Positions 24,731 through 37,320 of a stretch of 64,000 bases of DNA are shown here, in pieces (positions within the stretch are counted from its first letter, which is position 1; each line of letters starts with the position of its first letter). The notes beneath the pieces are model-generated. The model saw only the letters and a list, made by a program, of their open reading frames with translations. It was not told the origin of the DNA and did no database searches. The stretch comes from Lepeophtheirus salmonis (lineage: Eukaryota > Arthropoda > Copepoda > Siphonostomatoida > Caligidae): assembly GCF_016086655.4 (NCBI RefSeq), contig NC_052140.2, positions 4,154,001 through 4,218,000 of the forward strand, given 5' to 3'. The position numbers and the translations under genes were made by a program.

Positions 24731-25955
24731 TAATTTTGTTGAAATTATATTGTTAATTAATAAGTTATATCTTGTGAAAGTTTAAAATTAAAAGTGTTTA
24801 GTTTTTAATGGACCACTCGGTAAATAGACCCTTGCAAGTGATTTTGCAAGCTCTGCCATAAATACTAAAAAAATATATTTTTTAACGGCTCAATAGAAAG
24901 TAATATTTCTTTCTTTCTATTAATATGATCATTCCTAGTTTCTTTATTTTCATTCAATTGCAATAAAGCATGTATTGATAAATGTACTTTAACACATTAT
25001 AAATACAATTATTTCAATAGTAAATGATTGTAAATTGTTATCGGAAGTAATAATTCCATTAAAAGTAATTATGGCTATTGTATTTATTATGTAAATATGA
25101 ACTCACTATATATGTTAAATATGAGTATTTCAATAATCCATCGGCATATATTTTTATATGTACAGTAAAATTCCTTTACTTTGCCATTAGAACTAATTTT
25201 CATAGTACATCAACTGTTAACAAAGGTGGAAAAATTAGTATGAAGAAATTGAGAAAGAGTGAGACGTTTTTTAGAGCCGCTAAAGGCAACGTACATTTTA
25301 CTTGATCTGAATAAAGTAATATATCACTACAAGAACTCTTTAAATTGAGCCCTCTAATTCTTGCATTCCTGGAGATGTATTCTCCATCATTCTTCATCTT
25401 GGCCACCTTGAAGGTCAGGCTCCTGGAGAACTTCACAATCTCCATAATTCTTGCCGCCTATACTTCAGTCTAGGAGATATGAGATGCACTGCTTTTTGCT
25501 CATTCATAATGAAGAGATAATGAAATAATGACGTTTTACTGCGCAACCCTCTACAATTATAAACATTCAGTACATATTATTCGTTCCCCTACTTGATTTA
25601 TAGCTTTGACCGGAACGTGTAAGAAAATATTGGTATCCTGACAATATACACATTATGCAGTCGAAGAAAAATACATTATGTAATTCATAATTGAGTTACT
25701 CTAATTAATGAAGAACAAAATATAATACTTTAGCCATAAATTAATTAAACTAATATATATTCTTTTGATATTATATCTTACATCTATGTTGCAGGGCTAC
25801 CTATATAATTTATCATTATTTTCTGTAAAATAAATAAAGGCATATTTGTATCTACAACTTTCTTTTGAAGACTTCTCTTCTTGTACGTACAAACATTAAT
25901 GTCTATTAAAGTTATGAGAAATTGTTTTGAAGGCCATTTTTGTGTGAGTTGCTTA
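24731..25955. other. AT-rich intergenic sequence
   Basis: No gene recognised. The two opposite-strand ORFs at 25078-25305 and 25200-25445 overlap and neither resembles a known family. Confidence 0.45.
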
Positions 25956-25959
25956 TTTT

Positions 25960-26165
25960 AAACGCTCCTTGGTCGATCGACATCGGAGTAATTCTAGCCT
26001 ACATGTTCTCACTAGATACAGAGTGGGGATTCGTATTTATTGCACTCCTCTCACAGCTGTTTGCCGCTGATCTAACACAACGTCATGAGAGCTAAACTGC
26101 TATTCTTTCAAATATTGATCAATTTGTTAGGATTATCATTTTCTTTTTCGCTTTATTTTTTTTTT
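25960..26165 (+). repeat. Repeat family A, partial
   Basis: GATCGACATCGGAGTAATTC, TAGATACAGAGTGGGGATTC, ACAGCTGTTTGCCGCTGATC, GTCATGAGAGCTAAACTGC and GTTAGGATTATCATTTTC match the 3' half of family A. Confidence 0.7.
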
Positions 26166-27930
26166 TCATCGTGGCAAGAATTATTTTATACTTCACTACT
26201 CCTGATCAATGATTAAAGAAGGGAAAATTGTACAAGTTACCACATATACATACAAGTAGAATGTACAACTGTAACCTTAAAAATATGCATTCTTTCACTT
26301 CTCTATGTTAATCATTTTACTTCTTAATAGATTCATAAAACATACAATCATATATTATAAATATTTAATAATCCTAAAATACCTTTTTTCACACCTCCTA
26401 CATACACAAAAAAATGAATTATTTGGTTTCTTCTATTATTTCCTTACTTTCTTTATTTTAATAGGGCGTATGATTTATTTACTTGTATGTAAGAAAAGAG
26501 TCAATTCTATAATATTTATTATTTAGAAATGCAGGTATGCTAGAATAAGGAGTGTTTCAGGGAATTACATGTAGTTATGTGAAAAAGTTTATCTGTCAAG
26601 AAAGTTCAAAATATAGAAATTATCAAAGTACAATAGGGAAGTACAATATATTGAGGATTACACAATGTACTAAGATGTTCTCTCCTCACAAATAAAATAA
26701 TAATTTTAGCAGCTTTAGAAAATAAAAAATACACTTAAGGGTACCAACAACAAACTAACTCGCATGCTTAAAAATACTTTATATTTATAGCTTTAATAAT
26801 TAGTGAGTGGTGATTAAGCTTCATGAACGGGAGCGCGCTTAACACTTTCGATAAGAGAGAAAATTGGCATTTTACTCAATTAAATTTGATATTTAATGAG
26901 CGATTGAAAATGTAGGTTTATATCACGCTCATTGATTCTAAAAATGATGCAAAAGCCCACTCACAAAAAGTGGTTGTAAGTAGGGCCGCGGCTCTGAGTA
27001 GTACAATTGCTTTGGTTTATATGAAAACCAACATATTTCGCCTATCAAAGTTAGTATCGATATTTTAAGAACTAAAAATATATAAAAAGTCGTTATGGAT
27101 AACAATGCACATCTACTTACAGGGCTTTTCGCAGAATGTTGTTCTCTAACACAGAAATTTGATGATTTTTATTTTTTATAAAATACATTTTTTTTTCATT
27201 CCATAGCTTACTTACTAACTATTCAGTACAGAAATTGATATATATACATACTCTTTATGTATATAGAGAGTTTACAAGTATTTATTTATGTAATATATTT
27301 TTGTTACTTAGGTAATGCAGATCTTTTGGCTAATTGGGTAACAAAGTTCAACAACGAAATCTCTCTTTTTATATTATCTCATCCAACTCTTTAAAAAGAG
27401 CAGTACGCTATTTATTATACGTAAAACAATAAACATAAGCCTTGAGCAATTAAACAAGATTCCTACAGTCTTACTTCATTTAAAAACAAAGGAAATTAAC
27501 ATTTGGTAGTTGTTGGCATATGAAGTTGAGTTGTTTGGCTCAGTAATAGCGCATGCCACTCGCAAAACCCAAGTTGTAAAAATGAGAAAGATTAACCCAA
27601 TTATTTTAAGATGGGTATATGCATTGTTTATCCCCAATAAGTATGTACATTGAACAACATCAAAACAGACTCATCATTATAATTATGTATTCAAATAAAA
27701 ATAAATGCATGAAAAAATTATTTATAGGTTCATAATATGTATTATGAGCTTGGTATATTTTTTTAAATGTGTTGCACAATGTACATATGGTGAATTAAAG
27801 AGTTATTTTAGTTGAGTATACGGTGTCGTGCAAACGTTTTAAGACTAAAATGAACGAATTAAGCAATGATGTATAACTTTGTGTTCATTAATATCCAAAA
27901 CATTTTTTTAATATAATTAACTAGCAGAAG
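26166..27930. other. AT-rich intergenic sequence
   Basis: No exon recognised. A weak family A tail resemblance at about 26690-26740 (TTTTAGCAGCTTTAGAAAAT) is too short to call. Confidence 0.45.
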
Positions 27931-27934
27931 GTAC

Positions 27935-28072
27935 AAGAGTGAATAGAGATAAATAGAGACAAAGAATGAAGGTAAAAGAAGAGAGACAGAGGGAGAGAGG
28001 GATAAAGAAAGAGTCTGAGGGGGAAGTTAAGAGGAAAGAGAGATATATTGAAAGAAGGGAAGGAAACAAAAT
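27935..28072 (+). repeat. Polypurine tract
   Basis: About 130 nt almost entirely A and G on the + strand (for example GAAGAGAGACAGAGGGAGAG and AAGAAAGAGTCTGAGGGGGA) with only scattered pyrimidines. It stands out from the AT-rich, strand-balanced surroundings. Confidence 0.8.
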
Positions 28073-28269
28073 TTAATTTTGGTCAATAACAGCCTCTTAA
28101 TCAGCTCAAATGCCAGAAAAAATATCATTGGAATATGCTTGGTTATTTGCTAAATTTCAGACTGATCTGTTCGGCCGTTTTGGACTCCATGGACTCATTT
28201 AGTGTGTGATAACACCAAAGACAAATTTATAGATGCATATAAGAAATAATAATGATTTTAAGCATACCT

Positions 28270-28378
28270 AATCTTAAAAATGATCACCGTAAGTAGCAAT
28301 AACAGCTTCCATTCGGCGGTGGAGTTTGTTGCAGATGCCTTTGATGTAGGCCACAGACATGCCCATCCTTTTTCCTAC
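28270..28378 (-). pseudogene. Tc1/mariner transposase C-terminus, minus strand
   Basis: On the minus strand the frame reads MSVAYIKGICNKLHRRMEAV and then IATYGDHF before a stop. This is the usual ending of Tc1/mariner transposases (…R-EAVI…GGH-). Only this tail is present. It abuts a plus-strand fragment of a different Tc1-like copy. Confidence 0.65.
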
Positions 28379-28800
28379 AACATCAAGAAGTCAATTACAG
28401 CCCCATACAGCTAAGAATAACCAATACTTCTTCAGCAATAACATGGATGGCTTCTGTACTGCCTCCATGTGACCCTCTTCCAGCCCTGAATATACAGTTT
28501 GAGGTATCTTAAAGAAAAATGACTGATGCACCTATGAACCAAATTTGAATTTCTTCTTAGCTGCTATCATTACAGTGTGGTACGCCATGGATATTACCTT
28601 CATCGTCAAGAGCTGACAACCTATCCGCCGGTGTATCGAGGCTGTTATTGTATGTAAATGAGGACAAATTGAAAAAAAAAAAATAGCTAAATATCGTATT
28701 TAAATATATTGATTGTGAGTTATCTTTTCTTAATTCATTAAAAAAAAAAAAAAAATAATTTTGTCATGCTACTCCAAATTTTGTATCCTCACTCCGTACA
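28379..28800 (+). pseudogene. Tc1/mariner remnant (type I copy 2)
   Basis: Nucleotide-level match to the copies at 13160 and 49540: TCAATTACAGCCCCATACAG, then ATCATTACAGTGTGGTACGC, TTCATCGTCAAGAGCTGACA and CGAGGCTGTTATTGTATG, ending at TTTTGTATCCTCACTCCGTA (28780-28799). The reading frame is broken throughout. A 17-A run at about 28740 lies just before the shared 3' block. Confidence 0.65.
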
Positions 28801-29860
28801 AGCGTTATAAATGTTGTAACCCAACTTATATTCAGCAGCATCATATATTTATTTCCCTATATTGAAATAAGAATTATTTAAGGTAGATATTATAATAATA
28901 AAATATATAAATTCCGTTGTTTACATATTTTTATTTTCTTGATAATACAATATCATTTATTAATGCGGAATTTTAAAAATTTCATCACTTAACCTCAAGG
29001 CAATTTCAGTATCAATACAGTTGAAATCCAAATAATATTACTACGGAACAATTTCTTTAATTTTTTGAAAATAACAAACCTCAAGGTTGTTGTTTCCAAG
29101 TATTCCTTTTACTTATAACAAGTGAAGAAAAATTTATTCATCGTCGATCAAAACCTCAAAGTGAATTGTTCAAGTATAACAAAATAGGATTTGCTCCTTC
29201 CTTTATTTTTGTTCAATATTGACTTTTATGTAAACGCTCCATATATATGGATTTTTTTAAGGACACAATTATCAAAAAAAAATACTAAATTAGACCTACT
29301 GTCCTTTTTTTCTATTATATATAATATTAGATATATTTTTCACATATCTATATTTTAATTTTCATTTGAAAGGAATATGTACTTTGTTTCCAACGTTGCA
29401 TTTTTAGAGCATGTTTATAACAGTAAGTAAAAAAATTATAGCTTATAAATAAATAACACATATGTTTCTTAAACAAAAGTCTATGTACATACGCTTATGT
29501 TGTCACGATAACAAAATTTTTGGATTGGTTCTGTCTGCAATATTATTTTTTGTTTGGGGGTGGTGAGCGAAGGTTCCATGAGAAATTTGATGACATGTTA
29601 CAAAAAACAATATTCATTCTTACTTCTTTTTGTAGAAAATCAATTTTCTAGCTCATAAATTTGAGAGAACAGATTATTTATGGTATATTTATTTTATTCG
29701 TATTGATCAGATGGAGTTGTATCGATTAGATATAAGTCGACATTTTAGATCTGCAATCAATCTATATGACCTAGGAATTGAAGCAAATGTCCCATGTTCA
29801 TTGTATAGAACTAGAAGTGTATAAAATATGGAGCTAGATAATTTTACCTTAACTATTTTC
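28801..29860. other. AT-rich intergenic sequence
   Basis: No feature recognised. Confidence 0.45.
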
Positions 29861-29864
29861 TTTC

Positions 29865-30485
29865 ATGACATTTTACCTGAATGCAATTTGGCTTCAAGGA
29901 TATTTCGTCTTAATATATAAGATTTGTATTTTGTTTAGTTTGGCTTAAAATTTATGTTTCCTTGGAATTTTTTTAATCAAAATATGTTCTGCATATTACT
30001 ATAAACGCATTGATTGAGGGTTGATTCTGTTGGAATAATGATAGAATTAAACCCCAAAATTCTCATGCATACACTAACAATGTTTAATGAATTCGAACCA
30101 GAGACAAAATAGATCATAGAATTAGTATAGTAAGAAAAAAAAACAAGGTAACGATACGAATAGAAGAAGTGATAATCACTTCACCGTTAGTAATTATCAT
30201 TAAGCATGATGGATTATTCAAACTAGAAACGACTCGTGGATTGAGGAACAAGCATAATATTAGGCAAATTTCGTTATTATTTCAACAGAAAACAAACATG
30301 TTTTACTAATATTTACATATTTTGATTTAAGAAATTAAAAGAGAACATAAATTTCATCAAAAAATAAACAATAACGTCGTATATACCCCATTTATTTATA
30401 TAATAAGGTGAAATATCCTTGAGGCAAAATGTCCCAAAACAAAATGCTTTAAGGTAAAATATCCCGAGGTAAAATTAACAGGACC
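29865..30485. repeat. Foldback repeat family J, long copy
   Basis: The left arm (CATTTTACCTGAATGCAATT, TTCAAGGATATTTCGTCTTA) is the inverse of the right arm (TAAGGTGAAATATCCTTGAG, AATGCTTTAAGGTAAAATAT). Inside are ACAATAACGTCGTATATACC and CCATTTATTTATAT, shared with the copy at 1845-2155. There is no coding frame, so it is MITE-like. Confidence 0.6.
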
Positions 30486-30559
30486 ATAAAATATGTCCTA
30501 GAAAAGAGGTTCTATTTTTGGTTGTTGTTACCTGAAAAGGATTTTTTTTTATTTCTAAA

Positions 30560-31045
30560 GCTTTTATCATTTGTTATGTAAATCGCCAGTATTTTTTAGC
30601 TGGCCCAGTTTTTTGGAATTGGTATACTAAATAATGAATTTTGATTTCCTTAGCTGTTGTCATTATTATTTAACTCCTGAGTAGTGAACTTCAGGAGTCT
30701 ACTATATTCAATTATATTTAAAACCTTATTAAACATTCCTGTCTCCTCTTAAAGTATCTTAAGGATTTGCTACGGAGTTAAAATTGAAAGTCCTTGTTGG
30801 ACTCAGAGTAGAAATTGAGGATCGACATCGTAGTAATTCTAGCCAATGTCCTTGTTTATTTCCTTCTCCCCCTCCTCCCACGTCACAGCTGCTCGTAGCT
30901 GAACTAATAAAGCATCATGACATCTAAGCTGCTCTCTTCCAAAACATTTTTCACTATGTTAGGGTTACCATGTTTACTTTCAGTTTATTTTTTTAACATG
31001 GCAAAAATACGAACAATTTTCATCACTAGTTATCATTTTTACTTA
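30560..31045 (+). repeat. Repeat family A, long copy
   Basis: Most complete plus arm: TTTTTTGGAATTGGTATACT, TTCCTTAGCTGTTGTCATTA, CTCCTGAGTAGTGAACTTC, GTCCTTGTTGGACTCAGAGT, GAGGATCGACATCGTAG, CACAGCTGCTCGTAGCTGAA, CATCATGACATCTAAGCTGC and TATGTTAGGGTTACCATG, ending in a TTTTCATCACTAG junction. Confidence 0.75.
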
Positions 31046-31345
31046 AATCCTGAGTAGGAAATATCTTAGTATACATTTATAATTAGTCATTGTGCTAAAG
31101 ACAAATGGAGAGCAACAATGAGTTTTTTCTCAAGAGTTATAAGTGTAAGTCCTGGTTGTACTCGGAGTATAATTGCAGATGGATATCCTATTAACTATAT
31201 ATGATTACATGTTAAGGCGTAGGCTTGGTTGTTTTTTTTCTTCACCTCACGGCTGATTGCTCGTTGATATAATAAAACATAATGATAGGTAAGCTGCTCT
31301 CATCCCAAACAATTTTCAAACTGACTGGAAATCCACGTTCATGTT
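31046..31345 (+). repeat. Repeat family A, second tandem copy
   Basis: Begins right after the previous copy with TCCTGAGTAGGAAATATC, then AAGAGTTATAAGTGTAAGTC, GTTGTACTCGGAGTATAATT, CTGATTGCTCGTTGATATAA and AGCTGCTCTCATCCCAAACA. It is diverged from its neighbour, so the tandem arrangement is not a very recent duplication. Confidence 0.65.
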
Positions 31346-31402
31346 TTTTTATATATATATATATTTACATACATATAGGAAATATATTTTATACAACTCT
31401 CT

Positions 31403-31490
31403 AGGAGCGACCATGAATCGACTCATTGCACATTGAATTCAAGGGAATAATTTTCCCCCAGAGCGTTGTCCACTGAACTACGTCATTCCA
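31403..31490 (-). ncRNA. tRNA-like sequence (tRNA pseudogene or tRNA-derived SINE head)
   Basis: On the minus strand TAGTTCAGTGG (31470-31480) is an exact fit to the RNA polymerase III A box, and GAGTCGATTCA (31414-31424) is a reasonable B box, at tRNA-like spacing. Between them GGGAA...TTCCC can form an anticodon-like stem. The acceptor ends do not pair convincingly, so a functional tRNA is unlikely. Whether transcripts exist cannot be told from sequence. Confidence 0.35.
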
Positions 31491-31499
31491 TGTTTTTTA

Positions 31500-32810
31500 A
31501 TGACGTAATGAGACTGCAATTATCGGTGGTTTGAATATTAATTCCTGTAAAAATAAAGAACAAAAAGTTAAATTGTCGTTACACTACGCTCAAAATACCC
31601 CACTTGCCATTTTGAACTTGCTCTTATGAAAATAGCTTCAATTATGTAAATTGAAAATACTTTTTATCTAAAATATTTTATATTTAAGCTGGTCATAATA
31701 ACAATGTAGAAAATCTAAACTTTCGTTTATGTCGGTAGCCCGGTACGAAGATAGTCACAGATTACCCAATAACACTTTTTTGCAAAAAATAATGTGTCCT
31801 ATAGAGTAAAAAAGATACTTCTCAATCAATCTAAAAAAACTCTGTAAACGAATAAATAAGATATTGTTCGAATGCAATAAAAAAATTAAGTGAAAACAAT
31901 ATATTGAAGTAATCTGGTAATTTATATTCTGTCTTTAGGGAGATAAGCAAATTCATTTGGATATATATATATATATATATTTTAAAGCACATTGGGAAAT
32001 AATATGTAATATTGTAGACATATACATATATACTCATAAAAGGGAGGTTTGTCTTTCATTATTATTTTCTTAAATTTCTACTACGCCTGGTACAGAAAAG
32101 TTATCACAGGATAATATAATTGTGTGTCGTTTGTAGCTTGCACAAGTCCATTAAATTTAAAAAAAATATTAATAAAGGGAATAAAAGTTAAAATAAATGA
32201 AGACATTTCGCCAATTTATAAACATTAAAAAAAAGTTTTTTGATAATGTTAGGAGATAATATAACGAGTTTGTGTCTCATCAATGATGCAGTTAAACACT
32301 CATTCTTTGTTCGGGAGGCAATAGAAGTTTTGAATCCTAAGAATTTTTTTAGCGTATATTTTTTTTATTGCCAGATTGAACAGTGTTTGTTTTTTTCTAA
32401 GCTGTGAAAATAATTATTTCATTCTTAGGAAAAAAATGCTTAAAAGCATATGAAGGAACATTGTTTCTGTAAAAAACAGTAATGTGCAATCATAACTTGA
32501 TTAATTCTAGATATTACATAAAAACTTGCTAAAACCTACTACCCAAAGTAGGAGCAAGGACTATGGAGCAGCGAATCTTTCACAAGGGTAAACTTTTATC
32601 CTAACTTCTCTAAAATATGAAATTATTTTCTGACCAACTTATCGAGGCCAGAAGGAAACATGGATTTATTTCAACGTTCAGATAAGATGACTAGTAGGAT
32701 TTTTGAAATAATAAGTTCGATTTATTTAAAGTTTTTATAAGAAACATCCAAGAGCCCCACAGTCATGCTTAAAAATGTGGCTTACTTTTGGTCACCCGTA
32801 AAATAAATGA
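31500..32810. other. AT-rich intergenic sequence with (AT)n microsatellite
   Basis: An (AT)n run lies at about 31960-31981. No exon is recognised. The 68-residue minus ORF at 31831-32037 runs through the microsatellite. Confidence 0.5.
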
Positions 32811-32814
32811 AAAG

Positions 32815-32965
32815 AGGGTTCATCTCTTTTTCTAGTACTAGATACGGAGTGGGGGATTTGTGCTTACAAAGACTCACAGGTCTAATTTCATAAAACATCA
32901 TGGCAGCTAAGCTGATCTCCTTTCAAACATTCTTTAAATTGTCATGCTTGCCATTTTAATTTTCG
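32815..32965 (+). repeat. Repeat family A, partial
   Basis: ACTAGATACGGAGTGGGGGA, AAAACATCATGGCAGCTAAG, CTGATCTCCTTTCAAACATT and AATTGTCATGCTTGCCATTT match the 3' third of family A. Confidence 0.65.
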
Positions 32966-34000
32966 GGGGTTTTTTTATATACCATGCAACAACTTTAATG
33001 ATTTTACTACTTTAAGAAAATGGAAAATAAATTTATATAAATGCATATATAATATTGGCTGACAAAAAAAAAATACTCCACATCACTTGCGTGTGTAAAA
33101 GTAACTATGTACAAACATACATATATTGTATTAATGTTAATTAGGGCGTTACATATATAGTTATATGAACATACATTGATACGCCCTTTTTTTACAAGAA
33201 ACTCTTAATGGCTTGTAATGGTTATTATGTTAGATATAAAAAGCATTATTATGACTTTATACTTATAATTCTTTGCTTCATTGCAATTTTTCATGATGAT
33301 CTTTGACAATATTTAAAAGTATTTAACAGGGTATTGTAATACCTAAAAGAAAGTCTACCATCTACAATTAATAAAGCAAAGAATGTTTGTCTACCTAGGC
33401 ATCATTTTTGAGCATGCACTTAATTTAGTATCTTAGAACTACGTCAAAATTTGACAATCTAGCATTGATCATATATATAAAAGCTTAAGATTTATTGTAT
33501 TAATCATGAGTAGAGTTGTGAGTTTGCGAGCGAAATTTCCAAAAAATATATATGTTGTTAACATAAAAGATGTGAGTGTTCTGCTATTTTGAACATTCAG
33601 ACAAGTGAGCTAGGATAATCATACTTTATGGTGAGTTCTGTTAGCTGATATGTTGTCTCTCGAAGTTGCCGTATTTTTATATTGACATTACCTCAGGCGA
33701 GGATTTTGAGCTCAACGCAAATTCAACCATTTTATCATCTTTATCTATAACTAGAGCTGTATAAAATATGATTTAAACAAATACAAGATATTTTTCTAGT
33801 TAATAATTTGAAGAGTGTTTTATTACTATTTAATGGTTAAAGAGAAAAGAAATAAATAAATAAATAGTAATCACTAGTGTGTATGACGATGAAGAACAAA
33901 GAGTAATACTGATGATTTGCTGGGGAGTTAAAAGTATAAGTAGTTATAAAAATCGTGTGTATTTTGGGCCTGTTAAAAAAATTAAACCGAAAATCAACAT
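32966..34000. other. AT-rich intergenic sequence
   Basis: No feature recognised. Confidence 0.45.
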
Positions 34001-34004
34001 GTCA

Positions 34005-34530
34005 ACGTTTTAAAAAATCAGCTAGGATGAGAAAAAAGGGGGAGAAGGAAATAAACAAGGACATAGGCAAAAACTACTTCGATGTTGATCCTTAATTCTA
34101 CTCTGAGTCCAAGAAGGACTAACAATTATAACTCTAGAACCAATCCTTAAGGTTACTCTCCGAATATTCAATCAGGTTTTGAATGTAACTGAATGTAGTA
34201 GAATAGGAAGTTCACTACTCAGGAGTGAAATAATAATGACATCAGCTAAGGAAATGAAAATTCATTCTTCAGATTAACAATTCCAATAAAACGGGCTAGC
34301 TATGAAATGCACCGGATTTTCATCACTAAGTTGATCCTTGAATTGAGGATCTACATAGGAGTAATTCCTATCCATATCCTTTCTTGATACATGTGTTGTG
34401 TTTATTTCCTTTCTCTTATTGTTGTTCACAGTTGATCTAATTAAACGTGTTATGACAGCTAAGCAGCTCCTCTCCAAAACATTTTTCAAATTGTTAGTAT
34501 TAACATATTCATTTAGATTTTTTATTCATT
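34005..34530. repeat. Repeat family A, head-to-head pair
   Basis: Minus arm 34005-34285 (GATGTTGATCCTTAATTCTA, GAGTCCAAGAAGGACTAACA, AGGTTACTCTCCGAATATTC, AGTTCACTACTCAGGAGTGA, CATCAGCTAAGGAAATGAAA). Plus arm 34300-34530 (GAATTGAGGATCTACATAGG, CAGTTGATCTAATTAAACGT, GACAGCTAAGCAGCTCCTCT, AAATTGTTAGTATTAACA). The junction TGCACCGGATTTTCATCACT matches that of the pair at 14690-15310. The overlapping ORFs at 34274-34712 fall in the repeat and its flank. Confidence 0.7.
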
Positions 34531-37135
34531 TTTACATACGGAGAGGTCATATTTTATGCAACCCCATGCTTACCCCTTTTTTCAGTGAAATGAATAGTAT
34601 AGTATTCAAATCCCATGTGTTTCTTTCTCTATTTAGTTTGTGTACTCTTGTAGTTTCATTCTTTTTCAAGAAATACGATGGAAAGAACCACCTTTTATTA
34701 CATATTGATTAAAAAAAAACACACCAAGGAAGGATGTACATAAATATATTGATAGCTATGATTTATAGATATTGAGAAGGAACAAGTGGGGAGTAAAAAA
34801 TAGAAATAAAATTGTTGGTCTTGCTACAACAAAAACTAAAAAAAAAATTCTTATAAAGTAAAATCATCTACTTTTATCCTATTCTTTCAAAACTTTTTTT
34901 TTCTCCCCCTCTTATGTGCTCCCTTCTCCCAAATGTAATTATTTTTGATTAATGTTTTACATATCCCTTTTAGATTCTTCAACCCACATATTTTTCATTC
35001 GAATGATTCTACATTTCCAATATGGCTAAATAATGATTTAAAGGTTGGTTACCGCATCAATCATATGTGTACCACGGCTCGCATTAATAAATTAAAAAAA
35101 ACGTAGTTTTTTTTTTCCTTTCATCTGTTTTAATCTATTTTCATTAGTTGACTCTTGTATGATTCAAAGCAGCTGACTCTACGTATTATGTTCTCAAAAA
35201 ATTATTATGTAGGATTTGGAATTTTTCATTAATATATATCAATCAAAGGCCCACGTTAATAAACCGGCATCCCATTTTTTCCGATTCTAATAATCCATTC
35301 GACTTGTGAAGACGTTTTGCAATTAGCTTTATTTATTTACATATACACATTGCAAAAAATTCATTTAATGCAACAATCCTGATTGTTTTTAATGACATGT
35401 TAACTTCATGAGTTGTTGTTGTTGGGGGGGAATGACTTTTTTACAAAAATAAAAGTTTCGTTATATTTATGAAAAAATGGTATTAGGGTGTACATATACA
35501 TGTTATGTCAATACTAGAACAATATTCACAAGATTCAATCAAATTTGTTTTGTTATAAATATTTACAGTTCATTGATTTATTTAAAGTAACAAATATTTT
35601 TCATAGATGAAATTTTTGGAATAGCTTGGGATATCCAAAAATTATATATAAAATCCAGAACTTTCATTTGATTTTTTAGACTTAATTTGGTTCTATAAAA
35701 TCAAACATTATTTTTCGTTAATAGTGACATTAAAGTATAATTTACTGCCACTCCAAAAGGATAACACAGAATAACTTACGAACGAAAAAGAAAAAACTGG
35801 AATATATTAATTAGTGGAAACTACCATTGTTAGGATTTCACTGATACTTTTAGGTGGTGCTTAATATGGGTACTTTTTTAATCCCATCTGTGTTAAGGGT
35901 AAATAAAAAAAAAATTGAATTCGCAGGCGCCTTCTAAAAAGATTATTTTAACTAATATTACACTGTAAAATAACTCAGTTTACCAAATACCAGTTAAACT
36001 TTAAGTATCTTTTTTATTGTTATTATTTATTCCCAGACAAACATATTCATTATCAATGAAAAATAAATAAATAGGATATGCATATAAATAATAAAAAACA
36101 CATAAGCACAAAATAAAATCATAATAAAAGGATTTTTGCAAATTTATTGCTTCTAAACTTGTATAAAGTTAAGAAAATTTTATTTATTAACATGGTAATT
36201 TCATTCTACCAGTCTGATCTAAATAAAAGTATAATGACTTGTTTCTCTTTTTCTCTTCTTCTTGCAAATTTTTTTCATTAATAATGATATACTTAAAGAT
36301 ACAATGCTATTAACAAAATACCTTTAAATTGAAAAATATCTGAATTTATAGTAGGCCTAAAATGTAATTTATTTATAAGTCTAAAAAAATTTCGAACTCT
36401 TAAGTCCTAGATGTTCCAGATTTATTGATGATGACGCCATTATCTGATATTTATAAGGATTTTATTTCACAAGATATGTGTTTTGACACAGTTTTACATC
36501 CAAACTTTACTTTTCCAGATTTTTTTATTGGTATTCAAGATACTCACTAATTTTAACTGTAGCTTGTAGCCTTTACTTGATTGTAAAGGTTTAATTTGCC
36601 GCCGATATGGCCCCAATCAATTAAAACTTAAACATTTCTCATTATTTTATTATGACTAAATAAAATAAGATTATATTAAGATCTACAATGTCATTCTTTT
36701 TAAAAAATAATTAGAAAAAACAACTAATGGTTTATAAAATGCAACTTTAGAACCCTAGATTTATTTTTGTACTTAAAAATATGAATAGTTATATAGATTA
36801 CTATCCTTGGGGTAGTTTTAAATATTACAATGCGGCAATATAAAAGGTTGAAATGAGCATATACGCATATTTAGAGTATATTTATTAACCCTTCCTACTT
36901 CCCTACCAATCTTAAAATAAGTAGATCCCTTGCCTGTTTAGACACCCCACCATTAAAACAGATATTTTAGGAGTAAAAAAAAACACTTTTATTTCCCCTC
37001 AGTAGTTCATACTTATGGCATTATAAGTATCAGCGAATCAATTAAATGCTACAATTATATTTTATACCTGCGAATTTATACTCTAAAATCTTTCTTCTAT
37101 ATATTAAATGCGAATGTCTAGTATTGTGTCAGTCT
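34531..37135. other. AT-rich intergenic sequence
   Basis: 2.6 kb with no recognisable exon, RNA gene or repeat. Confidence 0.5.
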
Positions 37136-37139
37136 TTAT

Positions 37140-37320
37140 TTATTTGGTCCTGTCCAGTCCAATCTTAGGACCGATCTTATCAGTCCTTCAGACTGTCAGT
37201 TCTAGAATTGATTCCAACAAGAAGAAGAAATAAATTTGAGTGACGTCATGAAGGACCAAATTTTATAAATTTTAGGACTTATTGGCAGGACTTAAGTAGG
37301 TGTCCAGGATTCACGGCCAA
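37140..37320 (+). repeat. Repeat family D, copy 1
   Basis: TTTGGTCCTGTCCAGTCCAA, TCTTAGGACCGATCTTATCA, GTCCTTCAGACTGTCAGTTC, GTGACGTCATGAAGGACCAA and GGACTTATTGGCAGGACTTA. The outer TTTGGTCCT and the inner AGGACCAAA are inverse. The copy at 40840 shares the same order of blocks. Confidence 0.6.

Noticed and set aside
34274..34712. Overlapping 71- and 104-codon ORFs on opposite strands
   Set aside because: Both fall in a family A foldback repeat and its flank.
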